From: Methanolinea sp. UBA473
GTDB taxonomy: Archaea > Halobacteriota > Methanomicrobia > Methanomicrobiales > Methanospirillaceae
Length of the DNA stretch: 10,964 nucleotides
Direction of reading: 5' to 3'
NCBI GenBank assembly: GCA_002509495.1
Contig: DAEV01000093.1
Location: 1,241 to 12,204 of the forward strand
A program made the translations under genes and the position numbers. Each line of letters opens with the position of its first letter. Positions within the stretch are counted from its first letter, which is position 1. The notes under the pieces are model-generated. The model had not been told where the DNA came from. It saw nothing but the letters and a program-made list of their open reading frames with translations, and searched no databases. Of the stretch, positions 1 through 6,484 are shown in pieces.

Positions 1-704
1 TGGCCGCAAAAGAACTGACCGCAATCTATGTAGCGAACCGGACCTACAGGCGGGCGGAGATCCTTGCAGACAAGATCGGAGGGAAGGCAGTCCGCTTGAA
101 CGACCTCCCACGGTACCTCGCCCTCTCGGATGTCGTCATCTCCTGCACCTCCGCTCCCCACCCGGTCGTCCACTGCCACGAGATAGAGGCGGCAATGAAG
201 GCCCGTTCATGGCCCCTGGACAACCGGCCAAGGCCCCTCATCCTTATCGACATCGCCAATCCCCGCGATGTCGAGGAGGGGGTCGAGGAGATCCCGGGCG
301 TATGCCTCTTCTCCATCGACAGCCTCCGCCAGATCAACGAGCGGACCATGGAGGCCCGGATGTCCGAGGCAGAGCGGGTCAGGGAGTTCCTGGAAAAAGA
401 GCTCCACCAGTCCGTCCGGTTGTTAAACAGCAGGGCTGCGGACGATACACTCGCCATCCTCCATACGTGGGCCGAATCCATCCGGAACCGCGAGAGGGAA
501 AAAGCGCTTGCCCGCCTCGGGGCCAGGGACGACAGGACAAGGGAGATCCTGGATGACCTTTCCAGGGTCCTCGTATCCAAGATCCTGGCAGACGTTACTG
601 TCTCCATCCGCCTGTGTGCCGAGAGGGGTGACCTCGAGGCGGCGGAATTGCTGGTGGCTGCCATAACCAAAGGTGAAAAGTTGTGTTCCCAGAGAGAAGA
701 ATGA
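1..704 (+). CDS. hemA: Glutamyl-tRNA reductase, C-terminal part (5' end outside window)
   Basis: HemA reduces glutamyl-tRNA(Glu) to glutamate-1-semialdehyde with NADPH, the first committed step of the C5 route to 5-aminolevulinate. The reading frame is open from base 3, so the gene is cut by the window edge and 233 codons remain. The visible part starts inside the NADPH-binding domain (VANRTYRRAEILADKIGG, then DVVISCTSAPHPVV and LILIDIANPRDVEEGV, all close to family motifs). It then enters the long spine helix and helical dimerisation domain (LFSIDSLRQINE onward). The catalytic-cysteine domain lies upstream and cannot be checked. It overlaps hemB by 22 nt, and the order hemA-hemB-hemL-hemC fits a tetrapyrrole operon. 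In-frame TTG at 96 is an internal codon, not the start, because homology continues upstream of it. The assignment is firm. Confidence 0.95.
   Translation, partial: AAKELTAIYVANRTYRRAEILADKIGGKAVRLNDLPRYLALSDVVISCTSAPHPVVHCHEIEAAMKARSWPLDNRPRPLILIDIANPRDVEEGVEEIPGVCLFSIDSLRQINERTMEARMSEAERVREFLEKELHQSVRLLNSRAADDTLAILHTWAESIRNREREKALARLGARDDRTREILDDLSRVLVSKILADVTVSIRLCAERGDLEAAELLVAAITKGEKLCSQREE
669..676 (+). promoter_or_regulatory. Ribosome binding site deciding the hemB start
   Basis: AAAGGTGA lies 6 nt before a GTG at 683 and matches the GGTGA part of the archaeal Shine-Dalgarno consensus. The in-frame ATG at 701 forms an ATGA overlap with the hemA stop but has only weak purine-rich sequence before it. 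Together with the conserved N-terminal residues gained, this favours GTG 683 as the start. Confidence 0.6.
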
Positions 705-1666
705 GAAGGCTTCGGGGGAGGCTGATCCAGCCGCTCCTCCGCGAGCACGATTTGCGAAAGACCGACCTCGTCGCACCCCTCTTTGTCGACGAGACTGCAA
801 CGTCCCGGACACCGATCCCCTCTATGCCCGGGCAGTTCCGTCACACCCCCTCTGAGATTCCGGATGTCTGCAAAGGTCTGCATGACGCGGGGATCCGTGC
901 CGTGCTCCTCTTCGGTGTCCCAAAGGAGAAGAATGCCAGGGCTTCCGCCGCCGACGATCCCAATGGTGTGATCCAGCGGGCCGTATCCGCCATCAAGGGG
1001 AGGATCCCCGATCTGCTGGTGATCACCGATGTCTGTGCCTGCGAATACACGGATCACGGGCACTGCGGGATTGTAGGGGAAACGCGGTCCGGTCCTGACC
1101 TCCTGAACGATCCCTCCCTTGAACTCATGAACCGGATCGCCGTCTCGCACGCCCGGAATGGTGCAGATATCGTGGCTCCCTCCTGCATGCTCGACGGAGC
1201 AGTCGGATCCATCCGGCGCGCCCTGGATAAGGCAGGGTTCCAGGATGTGGGCATCATGTCCTACTCCACCAAGTTTGCGAGTTCCCTCTACGGGCCCTTC
1301 CGCGAAGCGGCCGACTCCGGTTTTTCCTTCGGGGACCGCACCACCTACCAGATCAATCCCGGAAACGGTCGCGAAGCAATCCTTGAATCCGCCCTGGATT
1401 TCGAGGAAGGCGCCGACATCCTTATGGTGAAACCGGCGGGGTTCTACGCAGACGTTCTCTCGCAGGTTGCGGAGATCGGGATCCCCGTGGCCGCCTACCA
1501 GGTGAGCGGGGAGTATTCCATGATCCGTGCGGCGGCAGAGAAGGGATGGATAAAGGAGAAGGACGTGGTGATGGAGAGCCTTCTCTGCCTGAAGCGGGCA
1601 GGCGCCGACCTAATCATCACCTACTTCGCCAAACAGGCAGCCGGGTGGATCGATGAAGAGCAGTGA
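683..1666 (+). CDS. hemB: Delta-aminolevulinic acid dehydratase (porphobilinogen synthase)
   Basis: HemB condenses two 5-aminolevulinate molecules to porphobilinogen in the cytoplasm. The 327-residue product has the family's usual length and runs end to end. The zinc-binding segment DVCACEYTDHGHC (residues 116-128) has the three cysteines C118, C120 and C128 of zinc-dependent enzymes. The two active-site lysines are visible in SYSTKFASSLYGPFREA (K197) and ILMVKPAGFYADV (K250, the Schiff-base lysine of the family). I chose the GTG start at 683 because MFPERRMRRLR resembles the conserved N terminus and is preceded by a good ribosome site; ATG 701 would give 321 residues and remains possible. 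It overlaps hemA by 22 nt and hemL by 14 nt, implying translational coupling. Confidence 0.96.
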   Translation: MFPERRMRRLRGRLIQPLLREHDLRKTDLVAPLFVDETATSRTPIPSMPGQFRHTPSEIPDVCKGLHDAGIRAVLLFGVPKEKNARASAADDPNGVIQRAVSAIKGRIPDLLVITDVCACEYTDHGHCGIVGETRSGPDLLNDPSLELMNRIAVSHARNGADIVAPSCMLDGAVGSIRRALDKAGFQDVGIMSYSTKFASSLYGPFREAADSGFSFGDRTTYQINPGNGREAILESALDFEEGADILMVKPAGFYADVLSQVAEIGIPVAAYQVSGEYSMIRAAAEKGWIKEKDVVMESLLCLKRAGADLIITYFAKQAAGWIDEEQ

Positions 1667-2897
1667 GTACTTCACCATGGCCCGGGGGTTGATCCCCGGG
1701 GGCGTGAGCAGCCCGGTGCGGGCGATCTCCCCTTACCCGTTCTATACAAAGGAAGCCCATGGATGCCGCATCTCCACGGTGGACGGGGCCTCCCTGATCG
1801 ACTGCTGCATGGCGTATGGCCCCCTCCTGCTCGGGCATGCTCACCCGGAGATCCTGGGTGCCATCCGGAGTCAGCTCGATAAAGGCTGGCTCTACGGGAC
1901 TCCTATTCCTCTTGAGCCCGAGTATGCAGCCCTCGTCACGGGAGACCACCCTGGAATGGAGATGATTCGTTTCGTTTCGAGCGGATCCGAGGCCACCATG
2001 GCGGCCATCCGCCTTGCCAGGGGATTTACCGGTAAAAAGGAGATCGTCAAGGTCGAAGGGGGGTTCCACGGTGCCCACGACGGTGTGCTGGTGAAGGCCG
2101 GATCGGGGGCGACGACCCTCGGGATCCCTGATTCGGCCGGAATCCTCCCGGAGGTGTCCGCCCGTACCCGGCAGGTGATGTATAACGACCTCGAAGGTCT
2201 CGAAGAGCTCCTCTCGAAGAGCGATGATATTGCAGCCTTCATCCTGGAGCCTGTCCTCGGGAATATCGGGCCTATCCTTCCCGACCGGGACTATCTCTCC
2301 GGCGTCAGGGAGATTACCCGCGCCCATTCCGTCCTGCTCATCTTCGACGAGGTGATCACAGGCTACCGGCTCGGGATCGGAGGTGCGCAGGTTGCGTATC
2401 GGGTACGCCCCGACCTCACAACCCTCGGCAAGATCCTCGGAGGTGGGCTTCCTATCGGGGCATTCGGGGGACGCCGGGAGATTATGGAGCTCGTCGCCCC
2501 GTCGGGTCCTGTCTACAATGCAGGGACATTCTCGGGAAATCCCCTCTCGCTCTCGGCCGGGATGGCAATGATCCGGCATCTTCATTCGAACCCGGAGATC
2601 TACGACCGGATGGCTGAGGGGACCCGGAGCATCGCCGAGATGATCGAAGACGGGGGGAAAGGATCGTTCATCCGCCTGGGCTCGATGTTCAAGTATTTCT
2701 TCCGGGCTTCACCTCCCCGGAACTACCGGGAGGCAAAGGAATGCGACACCGCGGCCTTCAGGAGGTTCTGGGAATCTATGACGGGAAAGGGGATCTTCCT
2801 TCCCCCTTCCCAGTTCGAGACTAACTTCCTCTCCACCGCCCATCACAGTGCTGAGATCGAGGCCATCGCCGGGGCTTACCGTTCATGCCTCTCCTGA
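1653..2897 (+). CDS. hemL: Glutamate-1-semialdehyde 2,1-aminomutase
   Basis: HemL is a PLP enzyme that isomerises glutamate-1-semialdehyde, made by HemA, to 5-aminolevulinate. The 414 residues cover the full class-III aminotransferase fold. The N terminus reads GLIPGGVSSPVRA (12-24), typical of HemL. FVSSGSEATMAAIRLAR (107-123) holds the phosphate-binding loop. FDEVITGYR (231-239) holds the pyridine-nitrogen aspartate D232, and TLGKILGGGLPIGAFGG (257-273) holds the PLP lysine K260. YNAGTFSGNPLSLSAG follows at 288-303. The ATG start overlaps the hemB stop by 14 nt and has a GGGTGGAT sequence just upstream. The family specificity is well supported because hemA and hemB are direct neighbours. 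The order hemB before hemL makes sense only as an operon, as HemL acts earlier than HemB. Confidence 0.97.
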   Translation: MKSSEYFTMARGLIPGGVSSPVRAISPYPFYTKEAHGCRISTVDGASLIDCCMAYGPLLLGHAHPEILGAIRSQLDKGWLYGTPIPLEPEYAALVTGDHPGMEMIRFVSSGSEATMAAIRLARGFTGKKEIVKVEGGFHGAHDGVLVKAGSGATTLGIPDSAGILPEVSARTRQVMYNDLEGLEELLSKSDDIAAFILEPVLGNIGPILPDRDYLSGVREITRAHSVLLIFDEVITGYRLGIGGAQVAYRVRPDLTTLGKILGGGLPIGAFGGRREIMELVAPSGPVYNAGTFSGNPLSLSAGMAMIRHLHSNPEIYDRMAEGTRSIAEMIEDGGKGSFIRLGSMFKYFFRASPPRNYREAKECDTAAFRRFWESMTGKGIFLPPSQFETNFLSTAHHSAEIEAIAGAYRSCLS

Positions 2898-3766
2898 TCG
2901 GCACGCGGGGCAGCGCGCTTGCCCTCGCCCAGGCAGAGAAGGTCATCGCCCTGCTTGGAGACAGGGGGATCGATGCAGAGAAGGTGATCATCACCACGCA
3001 GGGCGATACCGCGTCAGGCGTGCCCCTTCACGAGATAGGGGGACAGGGAGTCTTTGTGCGGGCACTGGACGAGGCCATCCTCGCCGGGAAGATCGACGCC
3101 GCGGTGCACAGCATGAAGGATATCCCTGCCGCACGCCCGGAAGGCCTTGTCACAAGCGCGATCCTTGCGAGGGACTCCCCTGCCGACTACCTGGCGCATA
3201 CCATCCCCTTCGGCGAGATCCGGGTGGTTGGAACGTCCAGCACCCGCAGGAAAGCCCAGCTCCTGAGGCATAATCCCCTGCTTCAGATCTCCCCTCTTCG
3301 GGGCAATGTCGATACCCGGCTCCGGAAGCTTCGTTCCGACGAATTCGACGCGATCGTGCTCGCCGAGGCTGGCCTGGAGAGGATGGGGCTGGACATTCCC
3401 GGGAGAAGACTCTCTCCACGGGAGTTCGTACCCTCCCCAAACCAGGGCACTATCGCCGTGGTGAGCCGGAAGGGGGGGGAGCCGGAACGATCGACCGCTC
3501 TCCTGGACGATCCCGCGACGCGGAGGGACGTATCCTTCGAGAGGACCGTCATGGAGGTTGTCGGCGGGGGGTGCTTCACCCCCCAGGGTATTTACTGCAC
3601 GGCGGGACACCTCATCGCCGAGATCCTCTCCCTGGATGGTTCCCGGACCGTGAGGCGGGAGGAGGACATCTCTTCGATTGAGGGGGCCAGAGATCTTGGA
3701 AGAGAACTCCGCGTGGCCGCCGGGGATCTTATCCGGGAAGCATACGAACAGTTGGGGCTGAAATGA
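2885..3766 (+). CDS. hemC: Hydroxymethylbilane synthase (porphobilinogen deaminase)
   Basis: HemC polymerises four porphobilinogens into the linear tetrapyrrole hydroxymethylbilane on a covalent dipyrromethane cofactor. The 293-residue protein starts directly with the family motif IGTRGSALALAQA (5-17). It has the catalytic-aspartate segment AAVHSMKDIPA (72-82, D79), then VVGTSSTRRKAQLL (114-127) and SPLRGNVDTRLRKL (136-149). The C-terminal domain carries EVVGGGCFTPQG (224-235), where C230 is the expected cofactor-attachment cysteine. The start overlaps hemL by 13 nt with no strong ribosome site, so translation is probably coupled to hemL. The product would cyclise spontaneously to the non-physiological uroporphyrinogen I without HemD, yet no hemD gene follows. 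Confidence 0.97.
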   Translation: MPLLIGTRGSALALAQAEKVIALLGDRGIDAEKVIITTQGDTASGVPLHEIGGQGVFVRALDEAILAGKIDAAVHSMKDIPAARPEGLVTSAILARDSPADYLAHTIPFGEIRVVGTSSTRRKAQLLRHNPLLQISPLRGNVDTRLRKLRSDEFDAIVLAEAGLERMGLDIPGRRLSPREFVPSPNQGTIAVVSRKGGEPERSTALLDDPATRRDVSFERTVMEVVGGGCFTPQGIYCTAGHLIAEILSLDGSRTVRREEDISSIEGARDLGRELRVAAGDLIREAYEQLGLK

Positions 3767-4518
3767 TGCAGGGTAAGGTGTATCTGGTGGGGGCGGGCCC
3801 GGGCGGTGTGGGACTCCTCACACTGCGGGCCCGCCAGGTGATCGATGAGGCGGACGTTGTACTCTACGACCAGCTTCCGGGCGAGGAGATCCTGGCCACG
3901 CTCCCGGAACGGGCAGAAAAGATTGATTGCGGCAAATATGGGAGCAGCCACACACTCGAACAGGACGAGATCGAAGCCCTGATGGTGGCCCGTGCAAAGG
4001 AGGGGAAACAGGTGGTCCGGCTGAAAGGCGGGGATCCCTTTTTGTTTGGACGGGGTGGAGAGGAGCTCGAGGTGATGAGATCGCACGGGATACCCGTCGA
4101 GCTGGTCCCGGGTGTATCGAGTGCCCTCGCAGTCCCGGGTGCGGTAGGGATCCCCCTCACCCACAGGAGATTCTCCTCGCAGGTCACCATCATGACCGGC
4201 CACGAGGATCCGGGGAAAGAGGAATCGGGTCTGGACTGGGAGGTCCTGGCCCGGAATCCCGGGACCCTGGTCATCCTCATGGGTGTGAAAAACCTCCCTG
4301 TGATCGCGAGCCAGCTCGTAGCGAACGGCAAGGACCCCGGGACACCCGTGGCGATTATCGAGCGAGGCCTCCGAAAGGACCAGCGGGTCACCACCGGGCC
4401 ACTGCATATGATTGGTACACTGGCAAAAGAGCGTAATGTCCGGCCTCCGGCAATCATCGTCATCGGTGGGGTGGCAAGCCTCTACAGGAAGGACGAACCC
4501 GGCCTGATTCCATTCTGA
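3763..4518 (+). CDS. cobA: Uroporphyrinogen-III C-methyltransferase (SUMT)
   Basis: SUMT uses S-adenosylmethionine to methylate uroporphyrinogen III at C2 and C7, giving precorrin-2, the branch point to corrinoids, siroheme, coenzyme F430 and alternative heme. The 251 residues form one class-III precorrin methyltransferase domain. Diagnostic segments are VVRLKGGDPFLFGRGGEE (84-101), ELVPGVSSALAVPGAVGIP (113-131) with LTHR after it, and ILMGVKNLP (171-179). The catalytic-region aspartate in LYDQLP (D36) is present. The first glycine loop reads GAGPGGVGLLT instead of the usual GPGDPxLLT. There is no C-terminal HemD domain as in fused versions. The start shares ATGA with the hemC stop; a second ATG follows immediately. 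It is the last gene of the hem operon, followed by the 116-nt gap. Confidence 0.93.
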   Translation: MMQGKVYLVGAGPGGVGLLTLRARQVIDEADVVLYDQLPGEEILATLPERAEKIDCGKYGSSHTLEQDEIEALMVARAKEGKQVVRLKGGDPFLFGRGGEELEVMRSHGIPVELVPGVSSALAVPGAVGIPLTHRRFSSQVTIMTGHEDPGKEESGLDWEVLARNPGTLVILMGVKNLPVIASQLVANGKDPGTPVAIIERGLRKDQRVTTGPLHMIGTLAKERNVRPPAIIVIGGVASLYRKDEPGLIPF

Positions 4519-4550
4519 TCGGTGCGGCCGACCCGGATCGCGAGGCATTC

Positions 4551-4610
4551 CAGGGTTAAAATCACTAATATTCTATCAATATTCGAAAAAAACAAGGGTT
4601 AATACCTCTC
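4551..4610 (+). promoter_or_regulatory. Putative promoter of the cbi operon
   Basis: This AT-rich island lies in the only sizeable gap of the first 10.3 kb and precedes eight co-directional cbi genes, so it is the natural promoter site. Two TATA-like elements are visible. TAATATT at 4566-4572 has GGTTAAAATCA before it, and TTAATA at 4599-4604 has the A-rich CGAAAAAAACAAG before it as a BRE-like stretch. With the usual spacing of about 25 nt to the transcript start, the first gives a leader of roughly 40 nt and the second a very short one. I cannot choose between them. No B12-riboswitch-like structure fits in the space. Confidence 0.5.
4567..4583. repeat. 17-bp interrupted palindrome, operator candidate
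   Basis: AATATT-CTATC-AATATT is a perfect interrupted palindrome because AATATT is its own reverse complement. It can equally be read as a direct repeat of AATATTC with an 11-bp period, about one helical turn. It overlaps one of the two TATA candidates for the cbi operon, where a bound repressor would block transcription initiation. In AT-rich sequence such a short repeat can arise by chance, so the operator role is inference. Confidence 0.35.
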
Positions 4611-4634
4611 CACGATGCATTTCATACGTGATCC

Positions 4635-5171
4635 ATGATGAGCCTGCCCGGAGGACCGACCAAAGATGAGATCCTGGCCGTAGCCCTCTTCAAGCTTGAC
4701 CTCCGCCCGACCGATATTTTCGCGGACATCGGGTGCGGTACCGGCAAGGTCTCGATCCATGCCGCCCGCAGGGTGCGTTGGGTCCATGCTGTGGACCTGA
4801 GGGAAAAAGCCGTCGCGTATGCCGGAGCAGAGGCAAAATCTTCAGGAATCACCAATATTGACTTCCATTGCGGGAATGCCGTTGAGATCCTTCCTTCCCT
4901 TGGCAGGATGGATGCCGCCTTTGTGGGAGGGTCGAAGGCTCTTTCCCCGGTCCTTTCGATACTCGCGGACCAGGGGGCCAGGAGCGTGGTGGTAGCTGCA
5001 GTGAAACTCGAAACAATGACGGCTGCGATTGCAACAATGCAGGATCTTGGGATATTTCGTGAGGCTGTCCAGGTGCAGGTTTCGCGGACCCATTCCATAG
5101 GCGGCGGGTTGATGTGGAAACCCCTGGATCCGGTGACCCTGATCGTGGGAGGAGGCCCCGGATGCTCGTAG
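4635..5171 (+). CDS. cbiT: Cobalt-precorrin-6B C15-methyltransferase (decarboxylating)
   Basis: CbiT methylates C15 of the corrin ring and decarboxylates the C12 acetate side chain late in ring synthesis. The 178-residue protein is a stand-alone Rossmann-fold SAM methyltransferase, not fused to CbiE as in aerobic CobL. The N terminus carries the CbiT signature PGGPTKDEILAVAL (5-18). The SAM glycine loop is FADIGCGTGKVSI (29-41). The acidic residue after strand 2 is D54 in HAVDLREKAV, and DAAFVGGS (93-100) matches the usual IFIGGS segment. GTGATC lies just before the ATG; because it is so close, the second ATG at 4638 may be used instead, changing the protein by one residue. It is the first gene after the promoter gap and overlaps cbiL by 10 nt. 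Confidence 0.93.
   Translation: MMSLPGGPTKDEILAVALFKLDLRPTDIFADIGCGTGKVSIHAARRVRWVHAVDLREKAVAYAGAEAKSSGITNIDFHCGNAVEILPSLGRMDAAFVGGSKALSPVLSILADQGARSVVVAAVKLETMTAAIATMQDLGIFREAVQVQVSRTHSIGGGLMWKPLDPVTLIVGGGPGCS
5147..5155 (+). promoter_or_regulatory. Ribosome binding site deciding the cbiL start
   Basis: GGGAGGAGG inside the end of cbiT lies 6 nt before ATG 5162. This supports 5162 over an in-frame upstream ATG at 5114, which would add 16 residues unlike anything in the family. Confidence 0.75.
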
Positions 5172-5767
5172 GCCTCGGCCTTGGGCCGGGAGATCCCGAA
5201 CTGCTTACCCTGAAAGCGGTCCGGCTCCTCTCGGAAGCCGATGCAGTCTTTGTCCCTGGAAGGCTGGCCCTTGAACTGGTCTCCCCCTATCGCGAAGCAG
5301 AGGTTCTCGACTTTCCCATGACCGGGGATGAGGGGTACATCCGTGATTGCATGGAGCGGAATGCGGACCGGATCGCTGGAATAGCCGCGGAGGGAGTCGC
5401 AGTCCTTGCGCTGATCGGGGACCCGAACTTCTTCTCGACGTTTTCCCGGCTCTGCGACGTGATCCGGGAACGCCACCCGGAAATAGAACTCCGCACCGAG
5501 CCAGGGGTCAGCTCCATTACCGCCTTCGCTTCCGCCGCAGGGATCTCCCTCTCGGACGGGTTCCTTGTTACGGACGGGGGCGAACCTCAGTGCCGGATCC
5601 GGCTCAAGATCAGGAAACCCCGCGAGGCTGCGGAAGAGCTCCGGAATGAAGGATACACGTCGTTTGTCCTGGTGGAGCGGATGTTCAGGCCGGATATGCG
5701 GATCTTCCGGGATGCGGACCTTCCCGAGACTTCCGATTACATGAGCATCCTGTATGCGAGGCGGTGA
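5162..5767 (+). CDS. cbiL: Cobalt-factor II C20-methyltransferase
   Basis: CbiL adds the C20 methyl group to cobalt-factor II/cobalt-precorrin-2, the first methylation specific to the corrin branch. The protein opens with the glycine loop VGLGLGPGDPELLTLKAV (3-20), the family's normal beginning. LALIGDPNFFSTFSRL (82-97) corresponds to the second SAM-site loop, and RTEPGVSSITAFASAAGI (111-128) to the third. FPMTGDE (51-57) is typical of CbiL among these paralogues. At 201 residues it is shorter than the roughly 230-240 of bacterial CbiL, with the reduction mostly in the C-terminal lobe. Start ATG 5162 has a strong ribosome site and overlaps cbiT by 10 nt; the next gene begins directly after the stop. 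Identity as CbiL over other class-III methyltransferases rests on the motifs and on every other member of the set being accounted for. Confidence 0.88.
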   Translation: MLVGLGLGPGDPELLTLKAVRLLSEADAVFVPGRLALELVSPYREAEVLDFPMTGDEGYIRDCMERNADRIAGIAAEGVAVLALIGDPNFFSTFSRLCDVIRERHPEIELRTEPGVSSITAFASAAGISLSDGFLVTDGGEPQCRIRLKIRKPREAAEELRNEGYTSFVLVERMFRPDMRIFRDADLPETSDYMSILYARR

Positions 5768-6484
5768 ATGATAGGAGTGTACTTTGTGGGAGCCGGACCG
5801 GGAGACCCCGACCTGATCACCGTTCGCGGCCTTCGCCTCCTCGAACATGCCGATGTACTCATCTACACGGGATCGCTGGTCAACCGGGAACTCGTGGATC
5901 GTTCCCAGGCATTGGTAAAACTGGATAGCCACGGGATGAAACTCGGGGAGATCGTGGACGTGATGGTCCGGCACGTCCGATCCGGGGATTCGGTGGTTCG
6001 CCTCCACTCGGGGGATCCCTCCCTGTATGGTGCAATCATCGAGCAGATGCAGGCACTGGAAACCGCAGGGGTGACATTTCAGGTAATCCCGGGAGTCTCC
6101 TCCATGTTCGCCGCCGCCGCCGCCCTCGGGATCCAGCTCACCCTGGGAGGTGTGGCGGATACCGTGATCGTGACCCGTCCTGCGGGTGCAACGCTGGAAG
6201 AGGACGAGATCGAAGCTCTCTCTCTCCACCGGGCAACACTCGTGATCTTTCTCGGAACCGAACACCTGGAAGAGGTTTGCGCAAAAGTCCGCTGTCCCCC
6301 GGATACTCCTGCAGCCGTAGTATACCATGCCAGCTGGCCCGACCAGAAAGTCCTGCGGGGAACGGTCGAGGATATCGCTGCAAAGGCCAGGGCAGCAGGA
6401 ATCGAACGAACGGCCCTCCTGGTGATCGGAGGAGTTCTTGATCCGGAGAACCAGGGGCACAGGAGGTCGGCACTCTACTCATGA
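5768..6484 (+). CDS. cbiF: Cobalt-precorrin-4 C11-methyltransferase
   Basis: CbiF methylates C11 of cobalt-precorrin-4 with SAM, giving cobalt-precorrin-5A, the substrate of the next gene's product. The 238 residues align well with the family: VYFVGAGPGDPDLITVRG (4-21), LIYTGSLVNREL (31-42), VVRLHSGDPSLYGAIIEQM (76-94), FQVIPGVSSMFAAAAALG (104-121), TVIVTRPAG (132-140) and VYHASWPDQKVLRGTV (185-200). The HSGDPSLYGA and HASWPDQ segments separate CbiF from the other paralogues here. It starts with no space after the cbiL stop (TGAATG), with GGCGGTGA as an overlapping ribosome site, and shares ATGA with cbiG. This is the best-conserved methyltransferase of the operon. Confidence 0.96.
   Translation: MIGVYFVGAGPGDPDLITVRGLRLLEHADVLIYTGSLVNRELVDRSQALVKLDSHGMKLGEIVDVMVRHVRSGDSVVRLHSGDPSLYGAIIEQMQALETAGVTFQVIPGVSSMFAAAAALGIQLTLGGVADTVIVTRPAGATLEEDEIEALSLHRATLVIFLGTEHLEEVCAKVRCPPDTPAAVVYHASWPDQKVLRGTVEDIAAKARAAGIERTALLVIGGVLDPENQGHRRSALYS

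Noticed and set aside
44..1150. 368-codon open frame on the - strand
   Set aside because: It is antisense to hemA and hemB, with a low-complexity Ser/Arg-rich translation and no family motif.
1617..2585. 322-codon open frame on the - strand
   Set aside because: It is antisense to hemL; the translation is rich in Gly, Asp, His and Pro without any motif.
4398..4404. GCCACTG, identical to the core of the bacterial B12 box
   Set aside because: It lies within the cobA coding sequence, with no surrounding riboswitch elements, and cobalamin riboswitches are not expected in archaea of this type.
3592..4548. 318-codon open frame on the - strand
   Set aside because: It is antisense to cobA and the hemC end; considered as a possible home for the missing hemD, but no resemblance was seen.
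5114..5161. Upstream extension of cbiL
   Set aside because: The added residues are unlike the family, and ATG 5162 has a strong ribosome site directly before the conserved glycine loop.
4622..6460. 612-codon open frame on the - strand
   Set aside because: It lies opposite cbiT, cbiL and cbiF, whose products are clear homologues. Long antisense frames are expected in GC-rich codon-biased DNA, and the translation has no recognisable domain.
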